Source of the DNA: Burkholderiales bacterium | GTDB taxonomy: Bacteria; Pseudomonadota; Gammaproteobacteria; Burkholderiales; Burkholderiaceae_C | Direction of reading: 5' to 3' | Assembly (NCBI GenBank): GCA_016195825.1 | Contig: JACPYV010000010.1 | Span: 1-64,000, forward strand | DNA length: 64,000 bases | Shown: piece by piece, positions 27,552 through 37,605 of the stretch | Layout of the letters: every line of letters begins with the position of its first letter | How positions within the stretch are numbered: the stretch's first letter is position 1 | Notes under the pieces: generated by a model | The model's input: only the letters and a program-made list of their open reading frames with translations | Database searches by the model: none | Told to the model about the DNA's origin: nothing | Made by a program: the position numbers and the translations under genes

Positions 27552-28130
27552 ATGACCACCGCCCTCCTCGTCATCGACGTCCAGCACTCTTTCACCCAGC
27601 GCCCCAGTTTCGAGACCGATGGCCTCGCCGCCTACCTGGACGCTCAGAACCGCCTCATCGCTGGCTTCGAGGCCGCCGGTCTGCCCGTCGTGCGAGTCTT
27701 CCATGTACAGCCCGACGCGAGCGGCGCCGACCCATTCAGCCTGGAAAGCGGCCATGTGCGCCCGCTCGACGGTCTGCGCGCCTTCGACGCCGCGCTGACC
27801 GTGCACAAGACCCGCCACAGCGCGCTGGTCGGCAGCGGCCTGGACGTCTGGCTGACGCAGCATGGCATCCGGACGCTCGTCATCAGCGGTATCCGCACCG
27901 AGCAGTGCTGCGAGACGACCACCCGCCACGCGTCCGATCTGGGCTGGGACGTCATCTACGTGCCCGAGGCGACACTCACGTTCACGATGCAACAACCCGA
28001 CGGTTCACCGCTGACTCCCGCGCAGCTTCGCGCTCGCACCGCTACCGTGCTGGACGGCCGTTTTGCGCGCGTGCTCGATGCCGAAGCCGCGCTGCAGGCC
28101 GTCACCGACAAGGAAGCAGAGCTTGCTTGA
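27552..28130 (+). CDS. Isochorismatase-like cysteine hydrolase
   Basis: Cytoplasmic hydrolase of 192 aa of the isochorismatase/nicotinamidase fold. The catalytic triad is visible as Asp in LLVIDVQHSF, Lys in LTVHKTRHSAL and Cys in SGIRTEQCCETTTR. The substrate is unknown. Its stop codon lies just inside the 5' end of the GlxA-like regulator gene, a pairing often seen for enzymes controlled by such regulators. Confidence 0.88.
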   Translation: MTTALLVIDVQHSFTQRPSFETDGLAAYLDAQNRLIAGFEAAGLPVVRVFHVQPDASGADPFSLESGHVRPLDGLRAFDAALTVHKTRHSALVGSGLDVWLTQHGIRTLVISGIRTEQCCETTTRHASDLGWDVIYVPEATLTFTMQQPDGSPLTPAQLRARTATVLDGRFARVLDAEAALQAVTDKEAELA

Positions 28131-29112
28131 CGCGCTACAAGTCGTCTTCGTGCTGCAGGACGACAGCCTCGTCCTGGACTGGGCCGGACCGGCCGAGGCC
28201 TTGCGCCTGGCCACCCTGGAGATCGCTGCGCTGCGCCTGCATGCAGCCCCCTTCGAGCTGCGCTTCGTCGCCGCACAGGCCGAAGCCACCGGCTCCGTCG
28301 GCGTGCAGTTGCAGGCGCTGGGGCCCCTGCCGCCGCAGTTGCCCGCAGGTAGCTGGGTCGTCCTCGTGGGCCGCACCTCGGCTGCCGAGTCCGGTGGCCA
28401 GCACGCACAACAAGCGCTCATCGCCTGGCTGGCACAGCTCGCGCCCGGCCGGGCGGACCTGCGCCTTGTGACCGTCTGCTCCGGCGCACTGCTGGCCGCC
28501 CGCGCCGGCCTGCTGGACGGCCGGCGCGCGACCACCCACCACCAGCACCTGGACGACCTGGCCCGGCTGGCGCCGCGCTGCACCGTGTTGCAGGACCGCG
28601 TCTTCGTGCAGGACGGCGAGGTGTTCACGAGCGCGGGAGTGACCGCGGGCATCGACCTTGCGCTGCACCTGATCGCTGCGCATGCCGGCGAGCTGGTGGC
28701 GGCTCGTGTGGCTGAGCAGATGGCCGTGGCGCTGCGCCGCGGGCCGGCCGACCCGGAGCTATCTCCGCTGCTGGCACACCGCCAGCACCTGAACGCGCGC
28801 CTGCACCGGCTGCAGAACGCCATCAGCCAGGCACCGCAGCAGGACTGGCCACTGGAACGCATGGCCGAGCTGGCGACCACCACGCCGCGCACGCTCAGCC
28901 GCCTGTTCGCCCAGCATGCCGGCACCAGCCCGCAGGCCTGGCTGCGCGGCGTGCGCCTGGCCATGGCACGGCGCGCGCTGGAGGCCGGCGCCAGCGTGGC
29001 TGCGGCCAGCGAGGCAGCCGGCTTTAGCGCCGAGTTGCAGTTGCGCCGCGCCTGGGCCGCCGCGGGCTGGCCCGGCTCGCCGTCCGGCGCGCGCCGGCGT
29101 CGTGCGGGCTGA
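28123..29112 (+). CDS. GlxA-family transcriptional regulator (DJ-1/PfpI plus AraC helix-turn-helix)
   Basis: Regulator of about 329 aa. The N-terminal DJ-1/PfpI-like domain has LRLVTVCSGALLAARAGLLDGRRATTHH, and the C-terminal AraC domain has LERMAELATTTPRTLSRLFAQHAGTSPQAWLRGVRL. No ATG fits the homologous start; the frame opens cleanly at a TTG (28123) overlapping the end of the isochorismatase gene, which I adopt with low certainty. The track start at 28063 would put 20 extra residues inside the upstream gene. Probably regulates the adjacent hydrolase. Confidence 0.83.
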   Translation: MLDALQVVFVLQDDSLVLDWAGPAEALRLATLEIAALRLHAAPFELRFVAAQAEATGSVGVQLQALGPLPPQLPAGSWVVLVGRTSAAESGGQHAQQALIAWLAQLAPGRADLRLVTVCSGALLAARAGLLDGRRATTHHQHLDDLARLAPRCTVLQDRVFVQDGEVFTSAGVTAGIDLALHLIAAHAGELVAARVAEQMAVALRRGPADPELSPLLAHRQHLNARLHRLQNAISQAPQQDWPLERMAELATTTPRTLSRLFAQHAGTSPQAWLRGVRLAMARRALEAGASVAAASEAAGFSAELQLRRAWAAAGWPGSPSGARRRRAG

Positions 29113-29209
29113 GCGCCGCATACCCCACGCAAAACCGAAGCGACCCTCAGCCTGTGGCTGCAGGCTCGCTTGCGAGAATCCGCAGCTTCACCGAAGCCCC
29201 TCCACCACC

Positions 29210-29974
29210 ATGCTCGAACTGCTCTCCAACCCGCAGACCTGGATCGCCCTCGCCACGCTGACGGCGCTGGAGCTGGTACTGGGCATCGACAACATCATCT
29301 TCATCAGCATTCTGGTGGACAAGCTGCCGAAGGCGCGGCAGGAGATGGCACGGCGCCTGGGCCTGTTCATGGCCATGTTCATGCGCATCGGCCTGCTGAT
29401 GATGTTGGCCTGGATCGTCGGCATGGTGGAGCCGCTGTTCACGCTGCCGGTGCTCGACAAGGCCATCTCGGGCCGAGACCTTATCCTCATCGGCGGTGGC
29501 CTGTTCTTGATCTGGAAGAGCACGGGCGAAATCCACGGCTCGCTGGAAGGCGAGGACGAGAGCCACGGTGCCGGCAGCAAGGCCAAAGCGGCGTTCGCCT
29601 CGGTCATCCTGCAGATCATGGTCATCGACCTGGTCTTCTCGCTCGACTCCATCATCACGGCCGTCGGCATGGTGGACGACGTGCGCATCATGATCGCCGC
29701 CGTCGTTTTCTCGGTCGGCCTGATGATGCTGTTCGCCGCCCCCATCGGCCGCTTCGTGTCCGACCACCCGACCATCAAGATGCTGGCGCTGAGCTTCCTC
29801 GTCGTCGTGGGCGTCGTGCTGGTGGCCGAGGGCTTCGGTCACCATGTGCCCAAGGGCTACATTTACTTCGCGATGGCCTTCTCGCTGGGCGTGGAGATGA
29901 TGAACATCAAGATGCGCAAGAAGGCCGACACCAAGGTCAGGCTTCGCCAGCAGATCCCCGGCGGCGACGACTAG
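29210..29974 (+). CDS. TerC-family integral membrane protein
   Basis: Polytopic inner-membrane protein of 254 aa with about seven hydrophobic segments. TerC hallmarks are the acidic membrane motifs LELVLGIDNIIFISI and IDLVFSLDSIITAVGMVDD, and the middle RRLGLFMAMFMRIGLL. The family is linked to metal (notably manganese) efflux or metalation of exported proteins and to tellurium resistance. The ATG at 29210 fits the family N-terminus (MLELLSNPQTW). It stands alone. Confidence 0.93.
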   Translation: MLELLSNPQTWIALATLTALELVLGIDNIIFISILVDKLPKARQEMARRLGLFMAMFMRIGLLMMLAWIVGMVEPLFTLPVLDKAISGRDLILIGGGLFLIWKSTGEIHGSLEGEDESHGAGSKAKAAFASVILQIMVIDLVFSLDSIITAVGMVDDVRIMIAAVVFSVGLMMLFAAPIGRFVSDHPTIKMLALSFLVVVGVVLVAEGFGHHVPKGYIYFAMAFSLGVEMMNIKMRKKADTKVRLRQQIPGGDD

Positions 29975-30001
29975 GGTCTGTTCAAACGACGGCAGCAGGC
30001 C

Positions 30002-30688
30002 CTAACGCGCCATCCAGAAGAACACCGCCGTCATGCGCCGCTCGGCAGACGCCTCGCCGAAATAGGCGCTGGCGCTGTGGATCATGTCGGCGCGGTACAG
30101 CAGCAGGCGGTTGAAGCGCGCGTCCACCGTCACGTCCTGCACGAACAGGCCCGGCGGCACGAAGCGAGTGCCGAAGGCCTCCACCAGGTTGGCAAAGCGC
30201 GACGGCACGCAGTTGCCGCCCGGCCGCCCGTCCGGGTGGACCACGCGGAAGAAGGACGTGCCGGCGTGGACCGGGGTGTCCGGCGACAGGTAGAGCACCG
30301 CGGCGTAGGTGCACAGCGCGCGCGAGTCGGTGTGCGGCTTGACCCGGCCCTCGCCCAGCCCCACCAGTTGCACGCAATTGTGGTTGATGCGGTCGGCCGC
30401 ACCCACCTGCGGCGCGTAGACCTTCCTGCAGCCCGTCTGCTTCAGCATCCAGCGCTCCAGCGGCGCAAGTTCCTCGGCCAGCAGCCCGGGTTGCAGACGC
30501 ATGCCCGGCCAGCTCTCGGGCCGGTGCGGGGCACCCAGCACCCAGTCCTGCGCGGCCAGCGCGCGCTCGCGCACGGCCATGGGGTCGGGCAAGGCATCGT
30601 CCAGCACCCAGTAGTCACGGCCCAGTCGGGGCTCGCGGTAGACCAGGCGGTTCAGCTGCGGGGCTGGGGCAGGAGGAGGCAGGCTCAT
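30002..30688 (-). CDS. 2-oxoglutarate/Fe(II)-oxygenase-like protein (DUF6445 type)
   Basis: A 228-aa protein with features of the prolyl-4-hydroxylase-like double-stranded beta helix. An HxD motif lies in GRVKPHTDSRALCTYAAVLYL. A distal His and Arg lie in YRADMIHSASAYFGEASAERRMTAVFFW. These would be the Fe(II) ligands and the 2-oxoglutarate Arg. Substrate unknown. The start is the ATG at 30688 (MSLPPPAPAPQ), since the track ORF runs back into the next, divergent gene. Confidence 0.72.
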   Translation of the reverse strand: MSLPPPAPAPQLNRLVYREPRLGRDYWVLDDALPDPMAVRERALAAQDWVLGAPHRPESWPGMRLQPGLLAEELAPLERWMLKQTGCRKVYAPQVGAADRINHNCVQLVGLGEGRVKPHTDSRALCTYAAVLYLSPDTPVHAGTSFFRVVHPDGRPGGNCVPSRFANLVEAFGTRFVPPGLFVQDVTVDARFNRLLLYRADMIHSASAYFGEASAERRMTAVFFWMAR

Positions 30689-30736
30689 GGTGGGGCGGGA
30701 GTCTAGTCCGGCCCCGGCGCGACACAATCGACGGCC

Positions 30737-31147
30737 ATGGACGGGCTCTTCCACTTCTCCACGGCGGTGCACCGCGACGCGGCCGTCGAGGCCTGGATGG
30801 CCGCGCGGCCCGGCCCGCTGGGCAACCTCGCCCGGCAATGGTTCGACGTCATGCGAGCCTGCGGCGACGACGTGCACGAACTGCTTCACGACGGCCACCC
30901 CACCGCCTGCGCGGGTGACGCCGCCTTTGGCTACGTCAACGTCTTCACATCGCACGTCAACGTCGGCTTCTTCAAGGGGGCCGAGCTGAACGACCCGGCC
31001 GGGCTGCTCGAGGGCGGCGGCCGACTCATGCGCCATGTGAAGCTCCGGCCCGGCCGACAGGTCGACGAGCCGGCGCTGAAGGCACTGATCGAGGCGGCCC
31101 ACGCCGACATGCGCGGGCGCGTCCGAAAAGCTGCGGCCGGGGATTGA
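30737..31147 (+). CDS. DUF1801-domain protein
   Basis: A 136-aa cytoplasmic protein with the DUF1801 (YdhG-like) signature FGYVNVFTSHVNVGFFKGAELNDPAGLLEGGGRLMRHVKL. Molecular function is unknown; structures of the family show a small alpha/beta fold. It is transcribed toward, and ends 6 nt from, the ureD stop. Confidence 0.8.
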   Translation: MDGLFHFSTAVHRDAAVEAWMAARPGPLGNLARQWFDVMRACGDDVHELLHDGHPTACAGDAAFGYVNVFTSHVNVGFFKGAELNDPAGLLEGGGRLMRHVKLRPGRQVDEPALKALIEAAHADMRGRVRKAAAGD

Positions 31148-31153
31148 GGCCGA

Positions 31154-31985
31154 TCAGGTCGACCAGATGCGCGGATCACCGCCCGGCAGTGCCCACAGCC
31201 GCTCGCGCCACAGCGCTCTCACGCGCCGCAGCGCCAGCGTGACGTCCTCGACCTCGTCGCCCAGCACTCGGGCCAGCAACACGGCGCCATGCGGGCCGGC
31301 CAGGTGGGTGATGCCGCTGCGCGGCACGTCGGCCAGCAGCGCACGTCCATCTGTCAGCAGCGCTTCGGCGTCAGCCAACGAGCCGGTCTGCGCATAGGCC
31401 AGCGTGCCCAGCACGCGGTGACCCGCCAGGCCGCAGGGACCGTCGAGCAAGGCCTTGTCCCCTGCGTCCAGCCGGCCGCGGTCCAGCCACTGGCCGGTGA
31501 TCTCCAGGTGCTGCAACAGCCGGCCCGATTCGAAAGGCTGCCCGGCTGCCGGCAGTCCCAGGCCCAGCACTTCGGTCGCGAACAGGCTGGCCCCGGCCGC
31601 CAGGCTCAGCTTCACCTCATTGCGGGCAATGCAATCCGGATAGGCCAGCGTCTCCTGCGGCAACCATTCCAGCCGCCCGCCCTGGGCCACGGCGGCCTGC
31701 ACGACCTGCGCGGCCTCGCCGGCGTTGGAGCGGTAGAAGCGCGTCGCGGCCGGCGTCGTCACCAGCAGGTGGGCACCGGCCTGCACGTCGAGCTGGATGT
31801 CGAGCCGGTCGCCGCCGACCAGGCCGCCGGGCGGATGCACCAGCACGGCGTGGGCGATGCCGGCACCTTCCGGGTACAGCGTCTTGAGCAGCCGCAGCGG
31901 GCCGTCGTGGCGAGCGTGCACCCGCGTGGCGTTTGCTCCGTCGCGCGCGGCGGTCAGCACCAGCCGCGCGGGCCAGCGCACGGGA

Positions 31986-31993
<8 letters not shown>
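31154..31993 (-). CDS. ureD: Urease accessory protein UreD
   Basis: Scaffold protein of 279 aa that binds apo-urease and helps deliver nickel with UreF and UreG. Family motifs: [54 protein letters not shown] and [12 protein letters not shown]. The start appears to be a TTG at 31993 inside the end of ureG (8-nt overlap); no ATG or GTG gives the conserved N-terminus. In most Burkholderiales ureD precedes ureA, but here it is the last gene of the accessory block. Confidence 0.92.
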
Positions 31994-32632
<639 letters not shown>

Positions 32633-32636
<4 letters not shown>

Positions 32637-33316
32637 GAGCGGAAGAGTCGGGAGTACTGGGTTTCGTGGCGGGCGCCGTGGATGCCGAGCAGAGGCGCGA
32701 ACGCCATGGGCTCCGGCGCGGCCAACGCGGTCGCCACGGCTGGCGGTATGGCTTGCACGAGGCGTGCCAAGAGGCGCTGGCCGGCCGTCTGGCCCAGGGG
32801 CACGCTGCGCACGGCGGCCTGCATCAGGTTCTCGGCCCAGCCGAAGGCTATGGCCTGCAGCGCAGGCTCCAGTGCCGCTCCCCGGGAAGCGGCCACGGCC
32901 CCCATGACGACCGGCCAGGTCGGCGCAGGCTTGAGCTTCTGCAGCAACGGCAGCACCGGCGCGTCGGGCACCAGGCCTTGCATCCAAACGAGCAGGCTGC
33001 GACCCATCTGCTGGGCCTGTTGCAGGCTCTCGCTGGTCTCGCGGGTCTGCAGCACCCAGGCGTTGAGTTCGGCCAGCCGCACGCCGTCCAGCGCCAGCGT
33101 GGCGGCGTGGGCCGCAGCGGCCACGGGCAGCTCGGCGCGGGCCTGCACGAGTTCGAGCTGATTCAGCAGCCAGTCACCCGCGCTGGTCTCGTCGTGCACG
33201 ACGCCGGCGTCCACCGCGGCCTCCAAGCCCTCGGAATAGCTGAAGCCCCCCACCGGCAGCGCAGGCGAGGCGAGCCAGAGCAGGTGCAACAGCGCGGCGT
33301 CAGTGCTCGTGGTCAT
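32633..33316 (-). CDS. ureF: Urease accessory protein UreF
   Basis: All-helical accessory protein of 227 aa that works with UreD and UreG in urease activation. The family pattern [27 protein letters not shown] is at the start, then [18 protein letters not shown] and [11 protein letters not shown]. The ATG at 33316 lies inside the codons for the histidine tail of UreE, giving a 17-nt overlap. The track start at 33364 would lie deeper in that tail. Confidence 0.93.
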
Positions 33317-33938
33317 GGCCGTGGTCGTGACCGCAACCGGGGCCATGCACATGACCGCCGTCATGCGCCTTCACGGGGATGGCCAGCGGCTTGCGCACGG
33401 GCGCGGGTGCCGCGGCATGCTCGTGATGGTCATGCGCGTGGTCATGCGCGTGGTCATGGCCGTGGTGGTGGCCGTGCCCAGCACCTTCGCCATAGGCCCC
33501 ACCCTCGGGCTCGAAGGCCGCCTGGGCCTCGGTCACGATGAGGTGCTGGCGGCGCAGCATGTCGGCCAGCACGGGGTCGGGCTCGAACTGCAGCAGGTCA
33601 GCCTGCAGTTCCAGCGGCACATGGCGGTTGCCCAGGTGGTAGGCGGCGCGCAGCAGGTCGAACGGCGAGCCGTGCTCGGTGCAGTGGCGCACCTGCAGCA
33701 CCGGCTGGGCGGCGGCGATGACGCGCACCAGCGTGCCGTCCTCGGCCACCAGTACGTCGCCACCGCGCAGCGTGGTGCCACGCGGCAGCACGACGCCGAT
33801 CTCGCGGCCGGTGGAATCCGTGGCAGAAAAGCGGCTCTTGCTGCGCGCGTCCCAGTCGAGTTCGAGCGTAGCGGCGCGCTTCACGAGCACGGCGGCGAGG
33901 CCGGCGCCGCCGGCAATGCGTTTGGAGGCGTGGATCAT
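33300..33938 (-). CDS. ureE: Urease nickel metallochaperone UreE with long His-rich tail
   Basis: Nickel chaperone of 212 aa. The N-terminal and central domains carry [25 protein letters not shown], and the metal-binding region has [13 protein letters not shown]. The C-terminal third is exceptionally His-rich ([21 protein letters not shown] and, after a linker, [21 protein letters not shown]). That is two separate histidine blocks, likely for storage of many nickel ions. It is first in the accessory block ureE-F-G-D, and roughly 9 kb separates it from ureC. Confidence 0.95.
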   Translation of the reverse strand: MIHASKRIAGGAGLAAVLVKRAATLELDWDARSKSRFSATDSTGREIGVVLPRGTTLRGGDVLVAEDGTLVRVIAAAQPVLQVRHCTEHGSPFDLLRAAYHLGNRHVPLELQADLLQFEPDPVLADMLRRQHLIVTEAQAAFEPEGGAYGEGAGHGHHHGHDHAHDHAHDHHEHAAAPAPVRKPLAIPVKAHDGGHVHGPGCGHDHGHDHEH

Positions 33939-34030
33939 GGGCTCAAGTATCGGCGCTGGCCCGCGGGCTACAGCGTCCAGGGGTGTTTGGCGGGCATCAT
34001 GCGCGCTTCAACTCCGCCGCGGACCGCGCC

Positions 34031-34840
34031 ATGCAACTCGAAACCCTCACCCTCTCCGTCCAGGACCACATCGCCACCGTGCGCCTGAACCGCCCCGACA
34101 AGGCCAACGCGATGAACGCGGCGATGTGGCAGGACATCCGCCGCGCCTTCGACTGGATCGACACCCAGGCCGAAGCCCGCGTCGCGGTGCTGGAGGGCGA
34201 AGGCCGCCACTTCACCGCCGGCATCGACCTGCAGATGATGATGGGCCTAGCCCCGCAGATCCAGGACCCCTGCGACGGCCGCACCCGCGAGAGCCTGCGC
34301 CGCGTCATCCTGGACATGCAGGACACGCTGACCAGCCTGGAACGCTGCCGCAAGCCCGTGCTCGCAGCCATCCACGGCGCCTGCGTGGGCGGCGGCATCG
34401 ATCTGATCTGCGCTGCCGACATGCGCTACGCCAGCGCGGACGCCTACTTCTCCATCAAGGAGATCGACATCGGCATGGTGGCCGACGTGGGCACGCTGCA
34501 GCGCCTGCCCAAGCTGCTGGGCTCGCAGGGCCTGGTGCGCGAACTGGCCTACACCGGCCGGCGCGTGGAGGCGCCCGAGGCGCGCGAGATCGGCCTCGTC
34601 AACCACGTGTTCGACAGCCGCGAGGCGCTGCAGGCCGGCGTGCGCGAGATCGCCGCGACGATCGCAGCCAAGTCGCCGCTGTCCATCCGCGGCACCAAGG
34701 AGCAGCTGAACTACGCCCGCGACCACTCGGTGGCCGACGGCCTGAACTACATCGCCACCTGGAACGCGGCCATGCTTATGAGTGAGGACTTGACCCAGGC
34801 CATGATGGCCGGCAAGGGCACGCCGACCTTCCGCGACTGA
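34031..34840 (+). CDS. Delta3,5-delta2,4-dienoyl-CoA isomerase-like crotonase
   Basis: Crotonase-fold enzyme of 269 aa, probably acting in unsaturated fatty acid oxidation. Oxyanion-hole regions are FTAGIDLQMMMG and HGACVGGGIDLICAADMRYAS. The stretch FSIKEIDIGMVADVGTLQRLPKLLG closely follows the ECH1-type dienoyl-CoA isomerase signature, with its acidic catalytic residues. I use the ATG at 34031 (MQLETLTLSVQ). Not far from the oleate hydratase gene, which also handles unsaturated fatty acids. Confidence 0.88.
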   Translation: MQLETLTLSVQDHIATVRLNRPDKANAMNAAMWQDIRRAFDWIDTQAEARVAVLEGEGRHFTAGIDLQMMMGLAPQIQDPCDGRTRESLRRVILDMQDTLTSLERCRKPVLAAIHGACVGGGIDLICAADMRYASADAYFSIKEIDIGMVADVGTLQRLPKLLGSQGLVRELAYTGRRVEAPEAREIGLVNHVFDSREALQAGVREIAATIAAKSPLSIRGTKEQLNYARDHSVADGLNYIATWNAAMLMSEDLTQAMMAGKGTPTFRD

Positions 34841-34877
34841 GCGGTCTGAAGGCCCCGGCGGCCCGACCGCGCCCGGG

Positions 34878-35552
34878 TCAGCGCAACAGCGCCTTGGCCG
34901 CTTCGATCCGCAAGCCCAAGGCCAGCGTCTCGTCGTTCAGCACGTCCTGCAGGAAGCGCCGCGGGTCGAGGTCGGCGCCACGGGGTGACGGCGCGGGCGG
35001 GGGAGCCGTGGGCAGGGCGGGCGCCGTGGCTGCCGTGGCTGCTGCGTCTGTCGATGACCTCGCCGTGGCGGCGAGTAGCTGTAACGCCGCCTGGCGTGCT
35101 GCGTCCTTGATCGGCGCCAGCCGCTGCAGCAAGTCGGCCTGCCCCTCGTGGCCGGGCGGGGTGTCCAACCAGGGCTCGTCGGCGAACAGCGGGGCGAGAT
35201 CGGGCGCGATGAACGCAGACCACCGATCGGCTTGCACCTGCCGGGGCGGCAGCGCCTCGGCGGCGGCCGTCATGCCGATGCGCGCGGGCGCAATGCCGTC
35301 AAGGTAGCGGGCCCGCAAGGCCTCGAGGAACGCGAGGGCCTGCTCGGGCGGCCCGCCCTCGGCGAACGAGAACCAGAGCTGGAACCCACCCTCGCCGTCG
35401 ATGGCGATGGCGGGCGCCGGCAGGCCCAGGTCGGCCTGAACGCCGCGCCACAGGGGCGACAGTGCCTGCCAGTCGGCCGGGCGCGCGAGCGACAGCACGG
35501 CGGCGTGGGCGGTGCCGTAGAGGCGATGCAATTCGGACTGCAATCTGTTCAT
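34878..35552 (-). CDS. Conserved hypothetical protein
   Basis: I do not recognise a named family. The 224-aa product (ATG at 35552, MNRLQSELHRLYG) has a globular N-terminal part with FQLWFSFAEGGPPEQALAFLEALRARYLDGI. It also has a Pro/Ala-rich linker (residues ~165-190) and a short helical C-terminus (PRRFLQDVLNDETLALGLRIEAAKALL). No signal peptide or membrane segment is seen. Coding looks real because the codon pattern is typical and shadows on the other strand are poor. Confidence 0.7.
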   Translation of the reverse strand: MNRLQSELHRLYGTAHAAVLSLARPADWQALSPLWRGVQADLGLPAPAIAIDGEGGFQLWFSFAEGGPPEQALAFLEALRARYLDGIAPARIGMTAAAEALPPRQVQADRWSAFIAPDLAPLFADEPWLDTPPGHEGQADLLQRLAPIKDAARQAALQLLAATARSSTDAAATAATAPALPTAPPPAPSPRGADLDPRRFLQDVLNDETLALGLRIEAAKALLR

Positions 35553-35750
35553 GGACGTGTGCGGCAGCTGGGATGGTGGAGCGGATTTAAAACGCAGGAC
35601 GCGCGACACGCACCCGCAGAGGTCACGAGCCTGCCATACCCGGCTCGCCGTGCCCAGCCAACGACTTGGCCAGTGACCTCGCGTGCGCGAGCGGCGACAC
35701 CCACACCACGCGCCGGAAGTCGCGGACGAAGCGCGCCGCCCCGACCGGGC

Positions 35751-35882
35751 GTGCAGGTCGTGCCCGACTCGGCCACAAGCGAGCTCACCGGCCTGAACGA
35801 CACGCTGAACATCGACATCCGCGACGGCCAGCATCCCTACAACGTCACCTACGCCTGCCCGCGCGCTGACGCCGCAGCTTGA
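35751..35882 (+). pseudogene. Possible 3' relic of a DUF3224-family gene
   Basis: The 412-nt gap between 35552 and 35965 holds a short open stretch ending in TGA. Its translation VQVVPDSATSELTGLNDT continues to IDIRDGQHPYNVTY. This resembles the C-terminus of DUF3224 proteins (VVPGSGTGELAGLRG, DGKHxYxFxY in memory). Nothing upstream in any frame supplies the rest of such a protein, so I read it as a remnant. The rest of the gap shows no gene or clear promoter. Confidence 0.4.
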
Positions 35883-35964
35883 CGGAAGTCAGAGCGCCCG
35901 CAGTTTCCGCCACCTAGAGTGAAGCAGACCTCACTCCGGGCGGCCCGCGCCGCCCCTGCACCCC

Positions 35965-37554
35965 ATGCTCGACTCCAAGAATGCCGACGTCTGGCTCGTC
36001 GGCGGCGGCATCGCCTCGATGGCCGCGGCCAGCTTCCTCATCCGCGACGCCGGCATGCCCGGCGCTCGCATCCACATCCTCGAAGAGCTGGGCATTGCCG
36101 GCGGCTGCCTGGACGGCAGCGCCTCGCCCACGCAGCCCGGCTACGTGACCCGCGGCGGGCGCATGCTGTGCGAGGAGGTCTACCAGTGCCTGTGGAACCT
36201 GCTGGACAGCATCCCCTCGCTCGAGAAGCCGGGCCTGTCGGTGCGGCAGGAGATCGATGCCTTCAACGCGCAAGTGCCCACCGAGGCGCATGCCCGCCTC
36301 ATCGCCCAGGGCCCGCGCATCCTCGACGCGAAGCACTACGGCCTGGACGGCCGTGACCGCGCCGAACTCACCCGGCTGCTGGCCACGCCCGAGGGCCTGC
36401 TGGGCGCTAGGCGCATCGACGAGCTCTTCTCGGCGCACTTCTTCAAGAGCAACTTCTGGCAGATGTGGCGCACCACCTTCGCCTTCCAGAACTGGCACAG
36501 CGCCATCGAGCTGCGGCGCTATTTCCTGCGCTTCCTGCAGGAGTTCCCGCGCATGCACACGCTGGCCGGCGTGCGCCGCACGCCCTACAACCAGTACGAC
36601 TCCATCGCCGTGCCGCTGCAGCGCTGGCTGATGGCCCAGGGCGTGGACGTGCGCTTCGGCCACCGCGTGACGGACATCGACTTCGACCAGCACGACCCCA
36701 GCCAGCGCCGCGCCACCAAGCTGCATGTGCAGACGGCTCAGGGCACGCAGACCATCGCGCTGGCCGCCGGCGACGCCTGCCTGGTGACACTGGGCTCCAT
36801 CACGGCCGACGCCACCTACGGCAGCAACACCGACGCACCGCCGCTGATCCGCGACCGCCGCGACGGTGCCTGGTCGCTGTGGGAGACGCTGGCGCTCAAG
36901 GCCGACGACTTCGGCCGGCCGCACACCTTCTTCAACGTCGACGACAACAAGTGGGTGTCCTTCACGCTGACCATGCACGGCCGCGTGCTGCTGGACCGCA
37001 TTGCCCAGTTCAGCGGCAACGCAGCAGGCACCGGTGCGTTGATGACGCTGGTGGACTCCAACTGGCTGATGTCCCTCGTCGTGCCGCACCAGCCGCACTT
37101 CCCCGGCATGCCGGCGGACACGTTCACCGCCTGGGGTTACGGGCTCTTCGTCGACGCGCCGGGCAACCATGTGGCCAAGCCCATGGCCCAGTGCAATGGG
37201 CATGAGATCCTGGACGAACTGCTGCACCACCTAGGCTTCGACGACATCCGCTCGGTGGCGCTGGCCAGCACCGACGTCACGCCGGTCATGCTGCCCTATG
37301 GCTCAGCGATGTTCGCGCCGCGCAAGCCCGCCGACCGCCCGCAGGTGTTGCCCACGGGCGCGGCGAACTTCGCCTTCCTGGGCCAGCATGTGGAGCTGCC
37401 GGACGACACGGTTTACACCGTCGAGTACTCGGTGCACTGCGCCATGCATGCCGTCTACCGCCTCTTCGGCGTGGACAAGCCCATCCCGGCCATCTACCAG
37501 GGGCTGCACGACCCTCACGTCGGGCTGGAGGCCCTGGCTGCCGCTTTCAGCTGA
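35965..37554 (+). CDS. ohyA: Oleate hydratase
   Basis: FAD-dependent fatty acid hydratase of 529 aa that adds water to the cis-9 double bond of oleate or linoleate. The FAD motif is VWLVGGGIASMAAASFLIRDAG, followed by HILEELGIAGGCLDGS and GYVTRGGRMLCEEVYQCLWNLL, which contains the catalytic Glu region. Also typical are NYQ-like RRTPYNQYDSIAVPLQRWL and LLPYG-like VMLPYGSAMFAPR. In bacteria these enzymes detoxify unsaturated fatty acids. It is convergent with the peptidase gene downstream. Confidence 0.95.
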   Translation: MLDSKNADVWLVGGGIASMAAASFLIRDAGMPGARIHILEELGIAGGCLDGSASPTQPGYVTRGGRMLCEEVYQCLWNLLDSIPSLEKPGLSVRQEIDAFNAQVPTEAHARLIAQGPRILDAKHYGLDGRDRAELTRLLATPEGLLGARRIDELFSAHFFKSNFWQMWRTTFAFQNWHSAIELRRYFLRFLQEFPRMHTLAGVRRTPYNQYDSIAVPLQRWLMAQGVDVRFGHRVTDIDFDQHDPSQRRATKLHVQTAQGTQTIALAAGDACLVTLGSITADATYGSNTDAPPLIRDRRDGAWSLWETLALKADDFGRPHTFFNVDDNKWVSFTLTMHGRVLLDRIAQFSGNAAGTGALMTLVDSNWLMSLVVPHQPHFPGMPADTFTAWGYGLFVDAPGNHVAKPMAQCNGHEILDELLHHLGFDDIRSVALASTDVTPVMLPYGSAMFAPRKPADRPQVLPTGAANFAFLGQHVELPDDTVYTVEYSVHCAMHAVYRLFGVDKPIPAIYQGLHDPHVGLEALAAAFS

Positions 37555-37571
37555 AGGCGGCGCCGGAGCCT

Positions 37572-37597
37572 CCCGGCCCGCCTGCAGGCAAGCCGGG
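37572..37597. terminator. GC-rich hairpin between convergent genes
   Basis: CCCGGC at 37572-37577 pairs with GCCGGG at 37592-37597, and the loop contains the self-complementary GCCTGCAGGC. It lies between the oleate hydratase stop and the peptidase stop, where a two-way terminator is expected, but there is no T-run on either strand. Confidence 0.35.
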
Positions 37598-37605
37598 CCG
37601 CGGCC

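Noticed and set aside
33303-34088. 261-aa plus-strand ORF over ureE
   Set aside because: Antisense of the His-rich ureE tail, which yields a long Val/Met-rich artefact.
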